Positions 7,747 through 15,902 of a DNA stretch of 64,000 bases are shown one piece after another. Both the position numbers and the translations under genes were made by a program. The stretch covers positions 108,027 through 172,026 of the forward strand of contig NZ_SDLT01000019.1 of the NCBI RefSeq assembly GCF_004522235.1, given 5' to 3'. The DNA is from Amycolatopsis nivea. GTDB lineage: Bacteria > Actinomycetota > Actinomycetes > Mycobacteriales > Pseudonocardiaceae. How positions within the stretch are numbered: position 1 is the stretch's first letter; every line of letters begins with the position of its first letter. The notes under the pieces were generated by a model, which was not told where the DNA came from, ran no database searches, and saw nothing but the letters and a program-made list of their open reading frames with translations.

Positions 7747-9203
7747 GCGAGGACTCCGGTCTGGCGCAGTGCGTCCGCGAGGTCTCGCGCCACCAGGGCG
7801 TCTTGCCGGGCGCGGTCGATCTCGGCGGGCAGGGTGCGGGCGGTCGGCACCAGCACGGCGCGCGCTCCGGCGGCGAGCCCGGCTTCGACGTCCGCGCCGG
7901 TGTCGCCGATGACGACGCACCGCGCCGGGTCGACCGAAAGCTCTTTCGCCGCGCGCCGGACGAGTTCCGGGGACGGTTTGCGGCAGCCGCAGCCATCGTC
8001 GGCGTCGTGCGGGCAGACCTGCCAGGTGCCGAACTCGCCGAACAACTCGTCCACGCGGGCGTTCACCGCGGTCAGCTGAACCGGTTCGATCAGTCCTTTC
8101 GCGACTCCGGACTGATTGCTCACCACGCCGACCCGGACGCCTTTCCGCCGGAGTTCCCGAACGAGGCTCACCGCGCCGTCGACCGGCCGGACCTGTTCCG
8201 GATCGGAGAGATACGGGATGTCGTGGATCAACGTGTCGTCGCGGTCGAACAGCACTGCCTGCGGCGAAAGCGAACGGCGGGCGGCAATCTCGCCGCGCAG
8301 CCGGTGATAGCAGGCGGCGGGCGGGATGAGCACGCTCGTCACGAGCATGCGTGCGATCTCGCCGGGCGTGGCTGGCCCGGAACGGATGCGTTGTGCGGCG
8401 AACGCACCGGTCAGCCCGGCCCAGGCTGCCAGGGCTAGGCGACGCTTCCGGGGCGCGAGCGCGGCGACTGCGGTGGCGACGGTCAGCGCGTGCCGCCCCA
8501 GCATTCCGCTGCCAGCGCCGGTTCGCTGCCGCCACAGGACACCGTGTTTGTACCGCATTCGCGCGTTGTCCGCGTTGCCTCGCTGGGCTTTCACGCTGGC
8601 GAAGAATCCCGAACGGCGCGCTGGATGGGTCGTGACGCGCCCGCCGCGCTCGATGCGGTGTCCCTTGAGCACGACGCGCACGGCCAGGTCGGAGTCTTCC
8701 CGGAACGCACGCGGGAACCGCTCGTCGAAACCGCCGGCCTCGATCAGCGCCGACCGGCGGTAAGCCATGTCCGCGGTGATCCAGCGCGCCGTTTCCAGCC
8801 CGGCGGTGCCGCGTTCGTCGTCGGTGGGTTTCCGGTCGTCCGGCAGCGGCACCACGATCCTGGCCTGCGACGCGGCGGTTTCCGGCGGCAGCCGGGCGAG
8901 GTCGGCGGCCAGCTGGGCGGGCCAGTCTGCGGCGAGGACCACGTCGTCGTCCACGAAGGCGATCCAGTCCGACTTCGCCGCGCGCCAGCCGGCGTTCCGC
9001 GCGGCAGCCGGGCCCCGGCCGTGCGAACGCAGCACCCGGACGCCCTCGGGAACCTCCAGATCGGTCCCTTGTGGACGGTCGTCGACCACGATCACCTCGG
9101 CCGGGCCGGGGCCTTCCGCGGCGCCGAGCGTGTCCAGCAGGGTCCGCAGCGCGAGGCGGCCGGTCGTCGGGATCACCACGGCGTAGTCCGGGAAAGTGTT
9201 CAC
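7743..9203 (-). CDS. Bifunctional GT2 glycosyltransferase / GmhB-like HAD phosphatase
   Basis: A fusion of two enzymes, 486 residues. Residues 1-300 are a family 2 transferase with the VDDD metal motif at 84-87 and the EDSDLAVR acid motif near 170. Residues 315-480 are a HAD-IIIA phosphatase with DRDDT at 321-325, SNQSG at 363-367 and a zinc loop C398-x-H400...C406-x-C408. This loop marks D-glycero-D-manno-heptose 1,7-bisphosphate 7-phosphatase (GmhB), the third step of ADP-heptose synthesis. The start is taken as the GTG at 9201-9203 because the SigF-type promoter at 9214-9238 lies just upstream; the longer ATG frame would overlap it. Confidence 0.88.
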   Translation of the reverse strand: MNTFPDYAVVIPTTGRLALRTLLDTLGAAEGPGPAEVIVVDDRPQGTDLEVPEGVRVLRSHGRGPAAARNAGWRAAKSDWIAFVDDDVVLAADWPAQLAADLARLPPETAASQARIVVPLPDDRKPTDDERGTAGLETARWITADMAYRRSALIEAGGFDERFPRAFREDSDLAVRVVLKGHRIERGGRVTTHPARRSGFFASVKAQRGNADNARMRYKHGVLWRQRTGAGSGMLGRHALTVATAVAALAPRKRRLALAAWAGLTGAFAAQRIRSGPATPGEIARMLVTSVLIPPAACYHRLRGEIAARRSLSPQAVLFDRDDTLIHDIPYLSDPEQVRPVDGAVSLVRELRRKGVRVGVVSNQSGVAKGLIEPVQLTAVNARVDELFGEFGTWQVCPHDADDGCGCRKPSPELVRRAAKELSVDPARCVVIGDTGADVEAGLAAGARAVLVPTARTLPAEIDRARQDALVARDLADALRQTGVLA

Positions 9204-9213
9204 CCGCGGCGGT

Positions 9214-9238
9214 TTACCCCGCCTCCGGGCAGGCAAAC
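9214..9238 (-). promoter_or_regulatory. SigF/SigB-type promoter of the GT2-HAD operon
   Basis: Minus strand GTTT (9235-9238), 15 bases, GGGTAA (9214-9219), 10 bases before the GTG at 9203. Back to back with the promoter for the aldehyde dehydrogenase. Confidence 0.66.
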
Positions 9239-9243
9239 GGAAC

Positions 9244-9269
9244 GTATGACAGCGCGTGCGCCGGGGTAC
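9244..9269 (+). promoter_or_regulatory. SigF/SigB-type promoter of the aldehyde dehydrogenase operon
   Basis: GTAT (9244-9247), 16 bases, GGGTAC (9264-9269), 30 bases before the ATG at 9300, which has an AGGAGG ribosome site. Confidence 0.65.
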
Positions 9270-9299
9270 CCGCAGCGCGACCGACTTTCAGGAGGTGCG

Positions 9300-10670
9300 A
9301 TGACCACGCTCGACGACCGGGCCGCCACGCTCGCGATCACCGACCCGGCCGACGGGAGCCCGGTCGGCGCGGTCCCGATGGCCAGCCCGGACGAACTCGA
9401 CGCCGCGCTCGGCCTCGCGCACCGGGCGCAGCCGGGCTGGGACCGGACCCCGGCCGCCGAGCGCGGCGCCGCCCTGCGTGCCGCCGCCGAACGCCTGCGC
9501 GCGCACGCCGACGACCTGGCCGAGCTCAACCGACGCGAGACCGGCCGTCTGCTCGAGGAAGCCAAGGAGGGGGTGCTCGCCGGGGCGGGCACCCTCGACC
9601 AGTACGCCGAGCTGGGTCCGGTGCATCGCGGCCGCAGCCTGCTCGGGGACTTCGCTGCCACCGATCTGATGGTCCCGGAGCCGCGTGGCGTGGTAGTCGC
9701 GCTGACCCCGTGGAACGACCCGGTCGCCGTGTCGTGCGGGCTCATCGGGGCGGCCGTGGTCACCGGGAACACTGTGGTGCACAAGCCGAGCGAACGGTGT
9801 CCGCACACCGGAGCGCTGTTCGGCGAGGTCCTTGCCGGGGTCTTGCCCGAAGGCGTGCTGCAGACCGTCCACGGCGACGGCCGGATCGGCGCGGTGCTGG
9901 CCGCGCGGAGCGATGTGGACGTTCTCGCGCACGTCGGCAGCACCGCCACCGGCCGGTCGATCGCGGCGAGCGCGGCCGCGACCGGAGCGAAAGCGCTGCT
10001 GGAGAACGGCGGCAACGACCCGCTCGTGGTGGACGAGGACGTCGACCCGCGGTGGGCCGCCGAGCAGGCCGCGCTCGGCGCGTTCGCGAATTCCGGGCAG
10101 ATTTGCGTTGCGGTGGAACGGATTTACGTGCACCGCGCGATAGCCGAGAAGTTCACCGAAGCGCTCGTGGAGATCGCCCGAGGGCAAACGCTCGCCCCGC
10201 TGGTGGACACCCGGCACCGCGATCACGTGCATTCCCACGTGGAGAACGCCGTATCGCTGGGCACCGAAATCCGTACCGGCGGCCAGGTCCCGGCCGGGCC
10301 GGGCGCGCATTACCCGGCAACCGTGCTCACCGGATGCACCAGCCAGATGCGGGTGCTGCGGGAGGAAACCTTCGGTCCCGTCGCGCCGGTGTGCGTGGTG
10401 GATTCTTTCGAACATGGGCTGGCCGAGGCCGCGAACGACGATTACGGGCTCGCCGCCACCGTGCTCACCGCGTCGATGGAACACGCGCAGCACGCGTGGC
10501 GCGAACTGGCTGTCGGAACGGTCAAGATCAACGCCGTTTTCGGCGGCGCTCCCGGCGGGGCGGCCCATCCGCGCCGCGGCAGTGGTTCCGGCTATGGCTA
10601 CGGGCCCGAACTGCTCGACGAGATGACGCAGACGAAGCTCGTCCACCTGGGCGCGCCCGTACGCGCGTGA
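9300..10670 (+). CDS. NAD(P)-dependent aldehyde dehydrogenase
   Basis: Oxidises an aldehyde to the acid; ALDH superfamily, 456 residues. The catalytic Cys is C269 in NSGQICV, and the general base Glu lies in ENGGNDP, a variant of the usual ELGGK. The TPWNDP segment matches the conserved TPWNFP. It is slightly short because the N-terminal arm is reduced. The ATG at 9300 follows AGGAGG and a SigF-type promoter; the longer open frame upstream runs antisense to the GT2 gene and is not used. The FUSC exporter overlaps its end by 4 bases, so detoxification of reactive aldehydes and export of aromatic acids under stress may be linked (inference). Confidence 0.9.
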   Translation: MTTLDDRAATLAITDPADGSPVGAVPMASPDELDAALGLAHRAQPGWDRTPAAERGAALRAAAERLRAHADDLAELNRRETGRLLEEAKEGVLAGAGTLDQYAELGPVHRGRSLLGDFAATDLMVPEPRGVVVALTPWNDPVAVSCGLIGAAVVTGNTVVHKPSERCPHTGALFGEVLAGVLPEGVLQTVHGDGRIGAVLAARSDVDVLAHVGSTATGRSIAASAAATGAKALLENGGNDPLVVDEDVDPRWAAEQAALGAFANSGQICVAVERIYVHRAIAEKFTEALVEIARGQTLAPLVDTRHRDHVHSHVENAVSLGTEIRTGGQVPAGPGAHYPATVLTGCTSQMRVLREETFGPVAPVCVVDSFEHGLAEAANDDYGLAATVLTASMEHAQHAWRELAVGTVKINAVFGGAPGGAAHPRRGSGSGYGYGPELLDEMTQTKLVHLGAPVRA

Positions 10671-11743
10671 CGCCCAAACTCGACCGCACGCCGCTGGGCT
10701 GGGCGGCCCGTGCGATCCGCGTGCCCGGCAGCGAACGGCGTACTGCGTTGCAGGCCGCCAAGGCGACCGTCGCCGCGGTGGCTGCGTGGCTGCTGGCCAC
10801 GGAGGTGATCGGCCTTTCCCAGCCGTTCCTCGCGCCCTACGCGGCGATTTTCCTGGTGGAAGCGACCGTTTACCGGAGCCTGCTCGGCTGGGCGCAGCAA
10901 GTCGGCTCGGTGACGCTCGGGGTGCTGCTCGCCGCCGGGGTCGCGCAAGTGGTGCCGCAACAGACGGTGACGCTGGCTATCGTCGTCTTCGTCGGTTTGC
11001 TGGTGGGTTCGTGGCGGCGGTTCGGCGCGTCCGGCGTGTGGGTCGGGGTGACCGGGATGCTGCTGGTCACCTACGGGACCGCGCGAAGCTCGGAACTGCT
11101 CGGCGACCGGCTGCTGGAGACCGCCCTCGGCGCCGCGATCGGGCTGGTGGTCAACGTGGTGATTTTCCCGCCACTGTACGGCGAACGCGTCGCCGCGGCC
11201 GCTGACCGGCTCGCTTCCGCACTCGCCGATCTGCTGGAAAACACCGCCGAACTGGTGCGGGCCGACGAGCTGCCGGAAGACCTGGACAACTGGCTCGGCC
11301 AGGTCAGCGACGTGCGCAGTCTGGCGCGGGCGGCCGAGGACGCGTCCGGGCTCACCCGGGAAGGCCGGTTCCTCAACCTGCGCAAGCGAAGCCGGCATTC
11401 CGGCACGCAGCACGAGGCATCGCTGCGGACGCTGGGAGCGTTGTGGCCGCCGGTCGAGCAGCTGGTCGAAGCGGTGCGCACGACGGCGGAGGGGCGGGAG
11501 CCGTTCGTCTATCCGTGGCCGAAAGCGCGTGACGCGCTCGCCGATTTGCTGCTCGAACTCGCTGCGGCGGTGCGGGATACCGCGGTCCCCGGGCGCAAGA
11601 CGGATCTGGAACGCTGCCGGTCGCTGGTCTGCCAGGTCGAGGACCGCCTCGTCTCGTCAGACGACGGGGTGACTGCGACGCTCGGGCTCGGGGCGATGGC
11701 ACTGCCGGTCCGCCGGTTGCTGCGGCAGCTCGACCAGCATTGA
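10667..11743 (+). CDS. FUSC-family membrane protein (aromatic acid exporter-like)
   Basis: Inner-membrane protein of the FUSC/ArAE type, 358 residues. The N-terminal half has about five or six hydrophobic helices (roughly 28-165, including AAWLLATEVIGLSQPF and LGAAIGLVVNVVIFPPLYGE); the C-terminal half is a soluble helical domain. Relatives export aromatic carboxylic acids. It is half the length of two-unit FUSC proteins and would act as a multimer. The GTG start at 10667 overlaps the aldehyde dehydrogenase stop (GTGA), so both share the promoter at 9244. A decayed copy of its 3' end follows immediately. Confidence 0.83.
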   Translation: MTPKLDRTPLGWAARAIRVPGSERRTALQAAKATVAAVAAWLLATEVIGLSQPFLAPYAAIFLVEATVYRSLLGWAQQVGSVTLGVLLAAGVAQVVPQQTVTLAIVVFVGLLVGSWRRFGASGVWVGVTGMLLVTYGTARSSELLGDRLLETALGAAIGLVVNVVIFPPLYGERVAAAADRLASALADLLENTAELVRADELPEDLDNWLGQVSDVRSLARAAEDASGLTREGRFLNLRKRSRHSGTQHEASLRTLGALWPPVEQLVEAVRTTAEGREPFVYPWPKARDALADLLLELAAAVRDTAVPGRKTDLERCRSLVCQVEDRLVSSDDGVTATLGLGAMALPVRRLLRQLDQH

Positions 11744-11772
11744 TTGGCTCGGCCCGATGACCTCCCCGACGG

Positions 11773-11914
11773 GAACCGTTCGTCTACCCGTGGCCGAAAG
11801 CCCGCGACGCGCTCGCCGATTTGCTGCTGGAACTCGCCGCGGCGGTGCGGGACACCGCGGTCCCTGGGCGCAAGACGGATCTGAAGCGCTTGCGGCAGCT
11901 GGACCAGCATTGAT
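11773..11914 (+). pseudogene. Decayed tandem copy of the FUSC gene 3' end
   Basis: This stretch repeats bases about 11499-11621 of the FUSC gene with scattered third-position changes, then jumps to the last 18 bases of that gene (ending QLDQH-stop). About 105 bases of the original are missing at the join. The repeat also includes the start of the next gene: the words GATGACCTCCC occur after both copies. It is therefore the remnant of a tandem duplication spanning the FUSC end and the epimerase start. Confidence 0.8.
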
Positions 11915-11936
11915 TGACCCGGCCCGCTGCGGGTAC
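11912..11936 (+). promoter_or_regulatory. SigF/SigB-type promoter of the epimerase gene
   Basis: GATT (11912-11915), 15 bases, GGGTAC (11931-11936), 9 bases before the ATG at 11946. The -35 is part of the duplicated FUSC tail; the parent copy at about 11742-11757 lacks the 18 bases that hold the -10. Confidence 0.66.
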
Positions 11937-11945
11937 CCGGCCCCG

Positions 11946-12995
11946 ATGACCTCCCGGCGGATCGCAGTGACCGGCGCGACCGGCAACATCGGCACCGCGA
12001 CAGTGCGCGCCCTGGCAGCCGACCCGGATGTCGAGGCGATCACCGGCCTCGAACGGCGTCCGGCGGGCATTCCGCCGCCCAAGACGGAGTACGTCGGCGT
12101 CGACGTGGCGCACGACGACCTGGCACCCGTGCTCCGCGACGCCGACACAGTCGTCCACCTGGCATGGCTCTTCCAGCCGACCCACCGCCCGGACCTCACC
12201 TGGGAGACGAACGTCCGCGGCTCGCTCCGGCTGTTCGAGGCCGCCGCGGCAGCCGGGGTGTCGACGCTGGTCGTGGCGTCCTCGGTCGGGGCCTACTCCC
12301 CCGCCGCCGACGATCGCCCGGTCAGCGAGGACTACCCGACGCACGGCTGGCCGGGCGCGGCCTATCCGCGCGAAAAGGCGTACGTGGAAAGGCTTCTGGA
12401 CTCCTTCGAACGCGCCCATCCGGAGATCCGGGTGGTCCGCGTCCGGCCCGGGTTCGTCTTTCAGCGCACCGCGTCGACCGAGCAGCGGCGGTTGTTCGCC
12501 GGGCCGTTCGTGCCCGGCAGCCTGCTCCGGCCCGGTCTGGTGCCGATCGTGCCGGACATCCCGGGGCTGCGGTTCCAGGTCGTGCACGCGGACGACCTCG
12601 CCGACGCCATCCGGCGCTGTGTGCTGCGGCCGGTGTCGGGTGCGTTCAACATCGCGACCGATCCGGTGGTCGACCCGCGGCTGCTGGCCGGGCTGCTGCG
12701 CGCGCGGCGGGTACCGGTCCCGGCCGGGCTGGTCAAGCCCGCGCTCGCGGCGGCTTGGCGGATGCATCTGGTGCCCGCGACGCCCGGCCTCTTCGACACG
12801 GTGCTGCGGCTGCCGGTGATGGACACGTCGCGGGCGCGGTCCGAACTGGAATGGCAGCCGGAGTGGTCGGCCGAGGAGACCGTAAGCGAGTTCCTGCACG
12901 GGTTACGCCGCGGGCAGGGCGGGGGTACTCCGCCGCTGGCTCCGGACGAGCATCGGGGGCACGAGATCGCAACGGGCGTCGGGCAGCGGCCCTGA
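11946..12995 (+). CDS. NAD-dependent epimerase/dehydratase family protein
   Basis: Extended short-chain dehydrogenase acting on a nucleotide sugar or similar substrate, 349 residues. The Rossmann motif GATGNIG is at about 10-16, the catalytic Ser in VVASSVGAYSP and the Tyr/Lys pair in AYPREKAYVE, a slightly altered YxxxK. The C-terminal part is less conserved and ends in a Gly/Pro-rich tail. Relatives include sugar epimerases and stress-induced SDRs. The ATG at 11946 lies 9 bases after a SigF-type promoter. The substrate is unknown; a role in the glycan pathway of the neighbouring operon is possible. Confidence 0.83.
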   Translation: MTSRRIAVTGATGNIGTATVRALAADPDVEAITGLERRPAGIPPPKTEYVGVDVAHDDLAPVLRDADTVVHLAWLFQPTHRPDLTWETNVRGSLRLFEAAAAAGVSTLVVASSVGAYSPAADDRPVSEDYPTHGWPGAAYPREKAYVERLLDSFERAHPEIRVVRVRPGFVFQRTASTEQRRLFAGPFVPGSLLRPGLVPIVPDIPGLRFQVVHADDLADAIRRCVLRPVSGAFNIATDPVVDPRLLAGLLRARRVPVPAGLVKPALAAAWRMHLVPATPGLFDTVLRLPVMDTSRARSELEWQPEWSAEETVSEFLHGLRRGQGGGTPPLAPDEHRGHEIATGVGQRP

Positions 12996-13008
12996 GTCGC
13001 GGGCGCCC

Positions 13009-13063
13009 GTACGTGAGGGGAACCCTCACGGAATCTGATTCCGTCAGGGTTCCCCTCACGTAC
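13009..13063. terminator. 55-bp palindrome between convergent genes (copy B)
   Basis: Arms of 27 bases with one mismatch around a single T (13036); the centre is GGAATC-T-GATTCC and the ends are GTACGTGAGGGG. It lies between the convergent epimerase and flavodoxin-like genes. Same family as copies at 4072 and 23938. Confidence 0.72.
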
Positions 13064-13071
13064 CTCCAGCG

Positions 13072-13671
13072 TCACGAAGCTGGGTACTGCTGCTTCCCCA
13101 GCAACTCAGCCAAATGCACCGCGTTGCGGACCAGCGTCGCGTTCGTCGAGGCGACCGCTTCCGGCGTCTCGTCCAGGTCCTGGTAATCGCCGCCCTTCAT
13201 CGCCTCCCCGTTCCAGTACGTGCCGCCCTGGGCAGGGATGGTGAAGCCGATGTCGTTGAGCGACTGGAAAAGATCCGCGGTGATCTTGTGCGCCCCGTCC
13301 TCGTTGCCGACCACCGCGACGACCCCGACCTTGCCGAACATCCCCGGCCGGCCCTCGTCGTCGGTCTCGGACTGTTCGGCGTTCAGCCGTTCCACCACGC
13401 GCTGCGCGATGCTGGACATGTGCCCGACCCAGGTCGGCGTCGAGATCAGCACGATGTCCGCGGCCGCGACCTTGCGCCGGATTTCCGGCCATTCGTCGCC
13501 GTCGCCCATGTCCGCCTCGATGCCGGGGCGCATGTCATGGTCGGCCACCCGGACCAGTTCGCCGGTCACTCCCCGTTCCGCGAACAGGTCGAGCAGCTGC
13601 CGGGCGATCAGGTCGCTGCTGGAGCGGTCCGGCGAGCGCTTGAGGGTGCAGCCTAGGGCGAGAACACGCAT
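13072..13671 (-). CDS. Flavodoxin-fold NADPH-dependent FMN reductase-like protein
   Basis: Flavin-binding reductase, 199 residues. The N-terminus MRVLALGCTLKRSPDRSSSD is the phosphate-binding loop of the FMN reductase/WrbA group, STPTWVGHMSS is the flavin-contact loop and VGNEDGAHK matches the second contact. The likely role is quinone or azo reduction under oxidative stress. The ATG at 13669-13671 has a GGAGG site, but lies inside the 3' end of the UDP-glucose dehydrogenase frame (overlap 137 bases). It is the last gene of the minus-strand glycan operon and ends just before palindrome B. Confidence 0.85.
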   Translation of the reverse strand: MRVLALGCTLKRSPDRSSSDLIARQLLDLFAERGVTGELVRVADHDMRPGIEADMGDGDEWPEIRRKVAAADIVLISTPTWVGHMSSIAQRVVERLNAEQSETDDEGRPGMFGKVGVVAVVGNEDGAHKITADLFQSLNDIGFTIPAQGGTYWNGEAMKGGDYQDLDETPEAVASTNATLVRNAVHLAELLGKQQYPAS

Positions 13672-14971
13672 CAGGAACCTCCACTGGGGTGCCGACGCCG
13701 ATCCGGGCGAACCCGGCCTCGGCGAGCACGTCGGGATCGAGCACATTGCGGGTGTCGACCACGACCGGCCGGTCGGCCGCTTCGGCGAGCCGGGGCCAGT
13801 CGAGGTCGCGGAACTCCGGCCATTCGGTGAGAACGGCCAGCGCGGCCGCGTCTTTCGCGACCAGATAGGGATCGTCCACGACGGTCCCTCCGTCCATTTC
13901 GGACTGGACAGCCGGGTCGTACGCGGTGACCTCGGCGCCTTGCCGGACCAGTTCGGCCGCGACCGCGACCGCCGGGGAATCGCGCACGTCGCCGGTGCCC
14001 GCCTTGAACGCCAGCCCCAGCACGCCGATCCGGACGCCGTCCAGTGAACCGTCCGGACGCCCGGTCGCCGCCGTCCGGATCGCGCGGACCATGCGCGTGC
14101 GCTGCCGGGTGTTCACCCGCACCGCGTCGCGAAGCAGCCCGAACTCGACACCTGCCGAATCCGCCGCCCGCAACAGCGCGCTGGCGTCCTTCGGCAGGCA
14201 CGATCCGCCCCAGCCGGGGCCGGGGGCCAGGAAATGCGGGCCGATCCGCGGGTCGAGGCCCATCACCGCGGCCACGTCACGGACGTCCGCGCCGCACTGT
14301 TCGCACAGTTCGGCCAGCGTGTTCGCGTACGACGCCTTCACCGCGAGGAATCCGTTGCTGGCGTACTTGGCCAGCTCGGCGCTCGCGCTGCTCGTCCGCA
14401 CGACCCTGGCTTCGGTCGGCGCGTACAACTGCGCAACCCGTTCCGCGACAGGCGAATCCGGCGGGTCGGCACCGACGACCACCCGGTCCGGGCACCGGAA
14501 GTCGTGCACCACATGGCCTTCGCGCAGGAACTCGGGATTGCTGACCACGGGAAGGTCGGCGCGGCCGAGATACTCCGGGACGAGCTGCGCGGTCCCGACC
14601 GGCACGGTCGATTTCGTCACCACGATCGTGCCCGGCGCGAGCACTCGCCCGAGGTCGCCGAGCGCACTGCGGAGCGCACGCAAATCCGGGGTGCCGTCAT
14701 CGCCAGGCGGGGTCGGCAGGCACAGGAACACCACCGTCGACCCGGCGACCGCGGCGAAATCTCCGGAGAAGACGAGCGTGCCTTCCCTCAGTCCTTCGGC
14801 GACCAGCTCGGTCAGCCCCGGTTCGGCGAGGTCGACTTCTCCGGCCCGCAGCCGGGAAACCTTCGTCTCGTCAATGTCCACAGCGGACACTTGATGCCCC
14901 ATCGCGGCGAAGCAGGCCTCCGTCGTCAGCCCGACGTAGCCCGCGCCGAGGACGCCGATCCGCTCAGCCAT
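13535..14971 (-). CDS. ugd: UDP-glucose 6-dehydrogenase (UGD)
   Basis: Oxidises UDP-glucose to UDP-glucuronate with two NAD+. The frame codes 478 residues: the NAD motif GAGYVG at 9-14, TKSTVPVGT at 119-127, the catalytic Cys C258 in GGSCLPKD, and the C-terminal UDP-binding domain ending near 432 (FARIGVGTP). Normal enzymes stop about there. The last 45 codons are Arg/Pro-rich and overlap the flavodoxin-like gene. A TGA sits in another frame directly at that gene's start (TGATG), so a one-base shift would give a normal end. With the decarboxylase at 20315 it would supply UDP-xylose. Confidence 0.9.
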   Translation of the reverse strand: MAERIGVLGAGYVGLTTEACFAAMGHQVSAVDIDETKVSRLRAGEVDLAEPGLTELVAEGLREGTLVFSGDFAAVAGSTVVFLCLPTPPGDDGTPDLRALRSALGDLGRVLAPGTIVVTKSTVPVGTAQLVPEYLGRADLPVVSNPEFLREGHVVHDFRCPDRVVVGADPPDSPVAERVAQLYAPTEARVVRTSSASAELAKYASNGFLAVKASYANTLAELCEQCGADVRDVAAVMGLDPRIGPHFLAPGPGWGGSCLPKDASALLRAADSAGVEFGLLRDAVRVNTRQRTRMVRAIRTAATGRPDGSLDGVRIGVLGLAFKAGTGDVRDSPAVAVAAELVRQGAEVTAYDPAVQSEMDGGTVVDDPYLVAKDAAALAVLTEWPEFRDLDWPRLAEAADRPVVVDTRNVLDPDVLAEAGFARIGVGTPVEVPDACSRPRLHPQALAGPLQQRPDRPAAARPVRGTGSDRRTGPGGRP

Positions 14972-15902
14972 GCGACACCCCTTGGCGCAGCACCGACTGA
15001 GCGGCCGCCAGCACGCGATCCGTGCTCAGCAGCAGCAATCCGGCGTCCGGTTCGGTGCCGTGCGGGTCGCCGACGTCGCCCACCCACAGCACGACGTGCT
15101 GCGGCGCGTCCGGCGGCGGGCCCCAGCACCGCGGCGGCGTCGGGCCGAAGAGCAGGACGGACGGCGTGCCGAAAGCGGTCGCGAGGTGGCCGACGCCGGT
15201 GTCCCCGCACACCACCAGCGCCGCTTCCGCCACGAGCGCGGCCAGCTCGGCCAGCCCGGTCGCTCCGGCGAGCACCGCTTCCGGACCCAGTCCGGCTCGG
15301 GCGGCGACTTCCTCCGCCAGCTCGCGTTCGGCCGCCGCGCCGGTGAGCACCACGCGGTGCCCGGCCCCGGCCAGGTCGCGCGCCACCTCGGCGAACCTCT
15401 CCGGCGGCCAGCGCCGGGCGGGAAACGCCGCGCCCGGGTGCACGACGACCGCCCCCGGCGCGGGACTCGGCCCGGGCGGCGGGGAAATCCGCAGGTCCCG
15501 GCGGTCGGCCGGGCATTGGCCGTACTCGATCAGCCGGCACCAGCGGTCGACCTCGTGGATGCCCGGCGTCCAGTCCAGGCCCGGGATCTCCGGGACCGCC
15601 GGGTGCCGGTGGGTGAGCAGCGCGTCCGGCAGCACGGCCATCAGGTCGCGGATGCTCTCCGGGCCGTTGCCGTGCAGGTTCACCGCCAGCCGCGGCGGCG
15701 GGCCCGGCCAGCGCAGGGCGCCGAGGCCGGGCGTGGGGAGCAGTTCGTCCACGGCGTCGACGAGTGCGACCAGGTCGCGCAGCCATTCCGGCGCGGCCAG
15801 CACGAGGCGGTCTTCCGGGTACGCCTGCCGCAGCCCGCGCAGTGCCGGTACCGCGGTGAGCAGGTCGCCGATGCCGAGGGCGCGCAGAGCCAGCACGCTC
15901 AT
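14964..15902 (-). CDS. Glycosyltransferase family 9, second copy
   Basis: Another heptosyltransferase-like GT-B enzyme, 312 residues. It has the N-terminal signature LRALGIGDLLTAVPALRGLR and the C-terminal donor site VVCGDTGVGHLATAFGTPSVLLFGP. It differs strongly from the copy at 6745, so the two probably add different residues. The ATG at 15900-15902 overlaps the upstream dehydrogenase stop (ATGA), and its own stop overlaps the UGD start by 8 bases. It is embedded in the operon that also encodes HldE and GmhA, which supports ADP-heptose as its donor. Confidence 0.87.
   Translation of the reverse strand: MSVLALRALGIGDLLTAVPALRGLRQAYPEDRLVLAAPEWLRDLVALVDAVDELLPTPGLGALRWPGPPPRLAVNLHGNGPESIRDLMAVLPDALLTHRHPAVPEIPGLDWTPGIHEVDRWCRLIEYGQCPADRRDLRISPPPGPSPAPGAVVVHPGAAFPARRWPPERFAEVARDLAGAGHRVVLTGAAAERELAEEVAARAGLGPEAVLAGATGLAELAALVAEAALVVCGDTGVGHLATAFGTPSVLLFGPTPPRCWGPPPDAPQHVVLWVGDVGDPHGTEPDAGLLLLSTDRVLAAAQSVLRQGVSHG

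Noticed and set aside
9071..9299. Upstream extension of the aldehyde dehydrogenase frame
   Set aside because: It crosses the SigF-type promoter and the divergent GT2-HAD gene start; the AGGAGG and ATG at 9300 are better.
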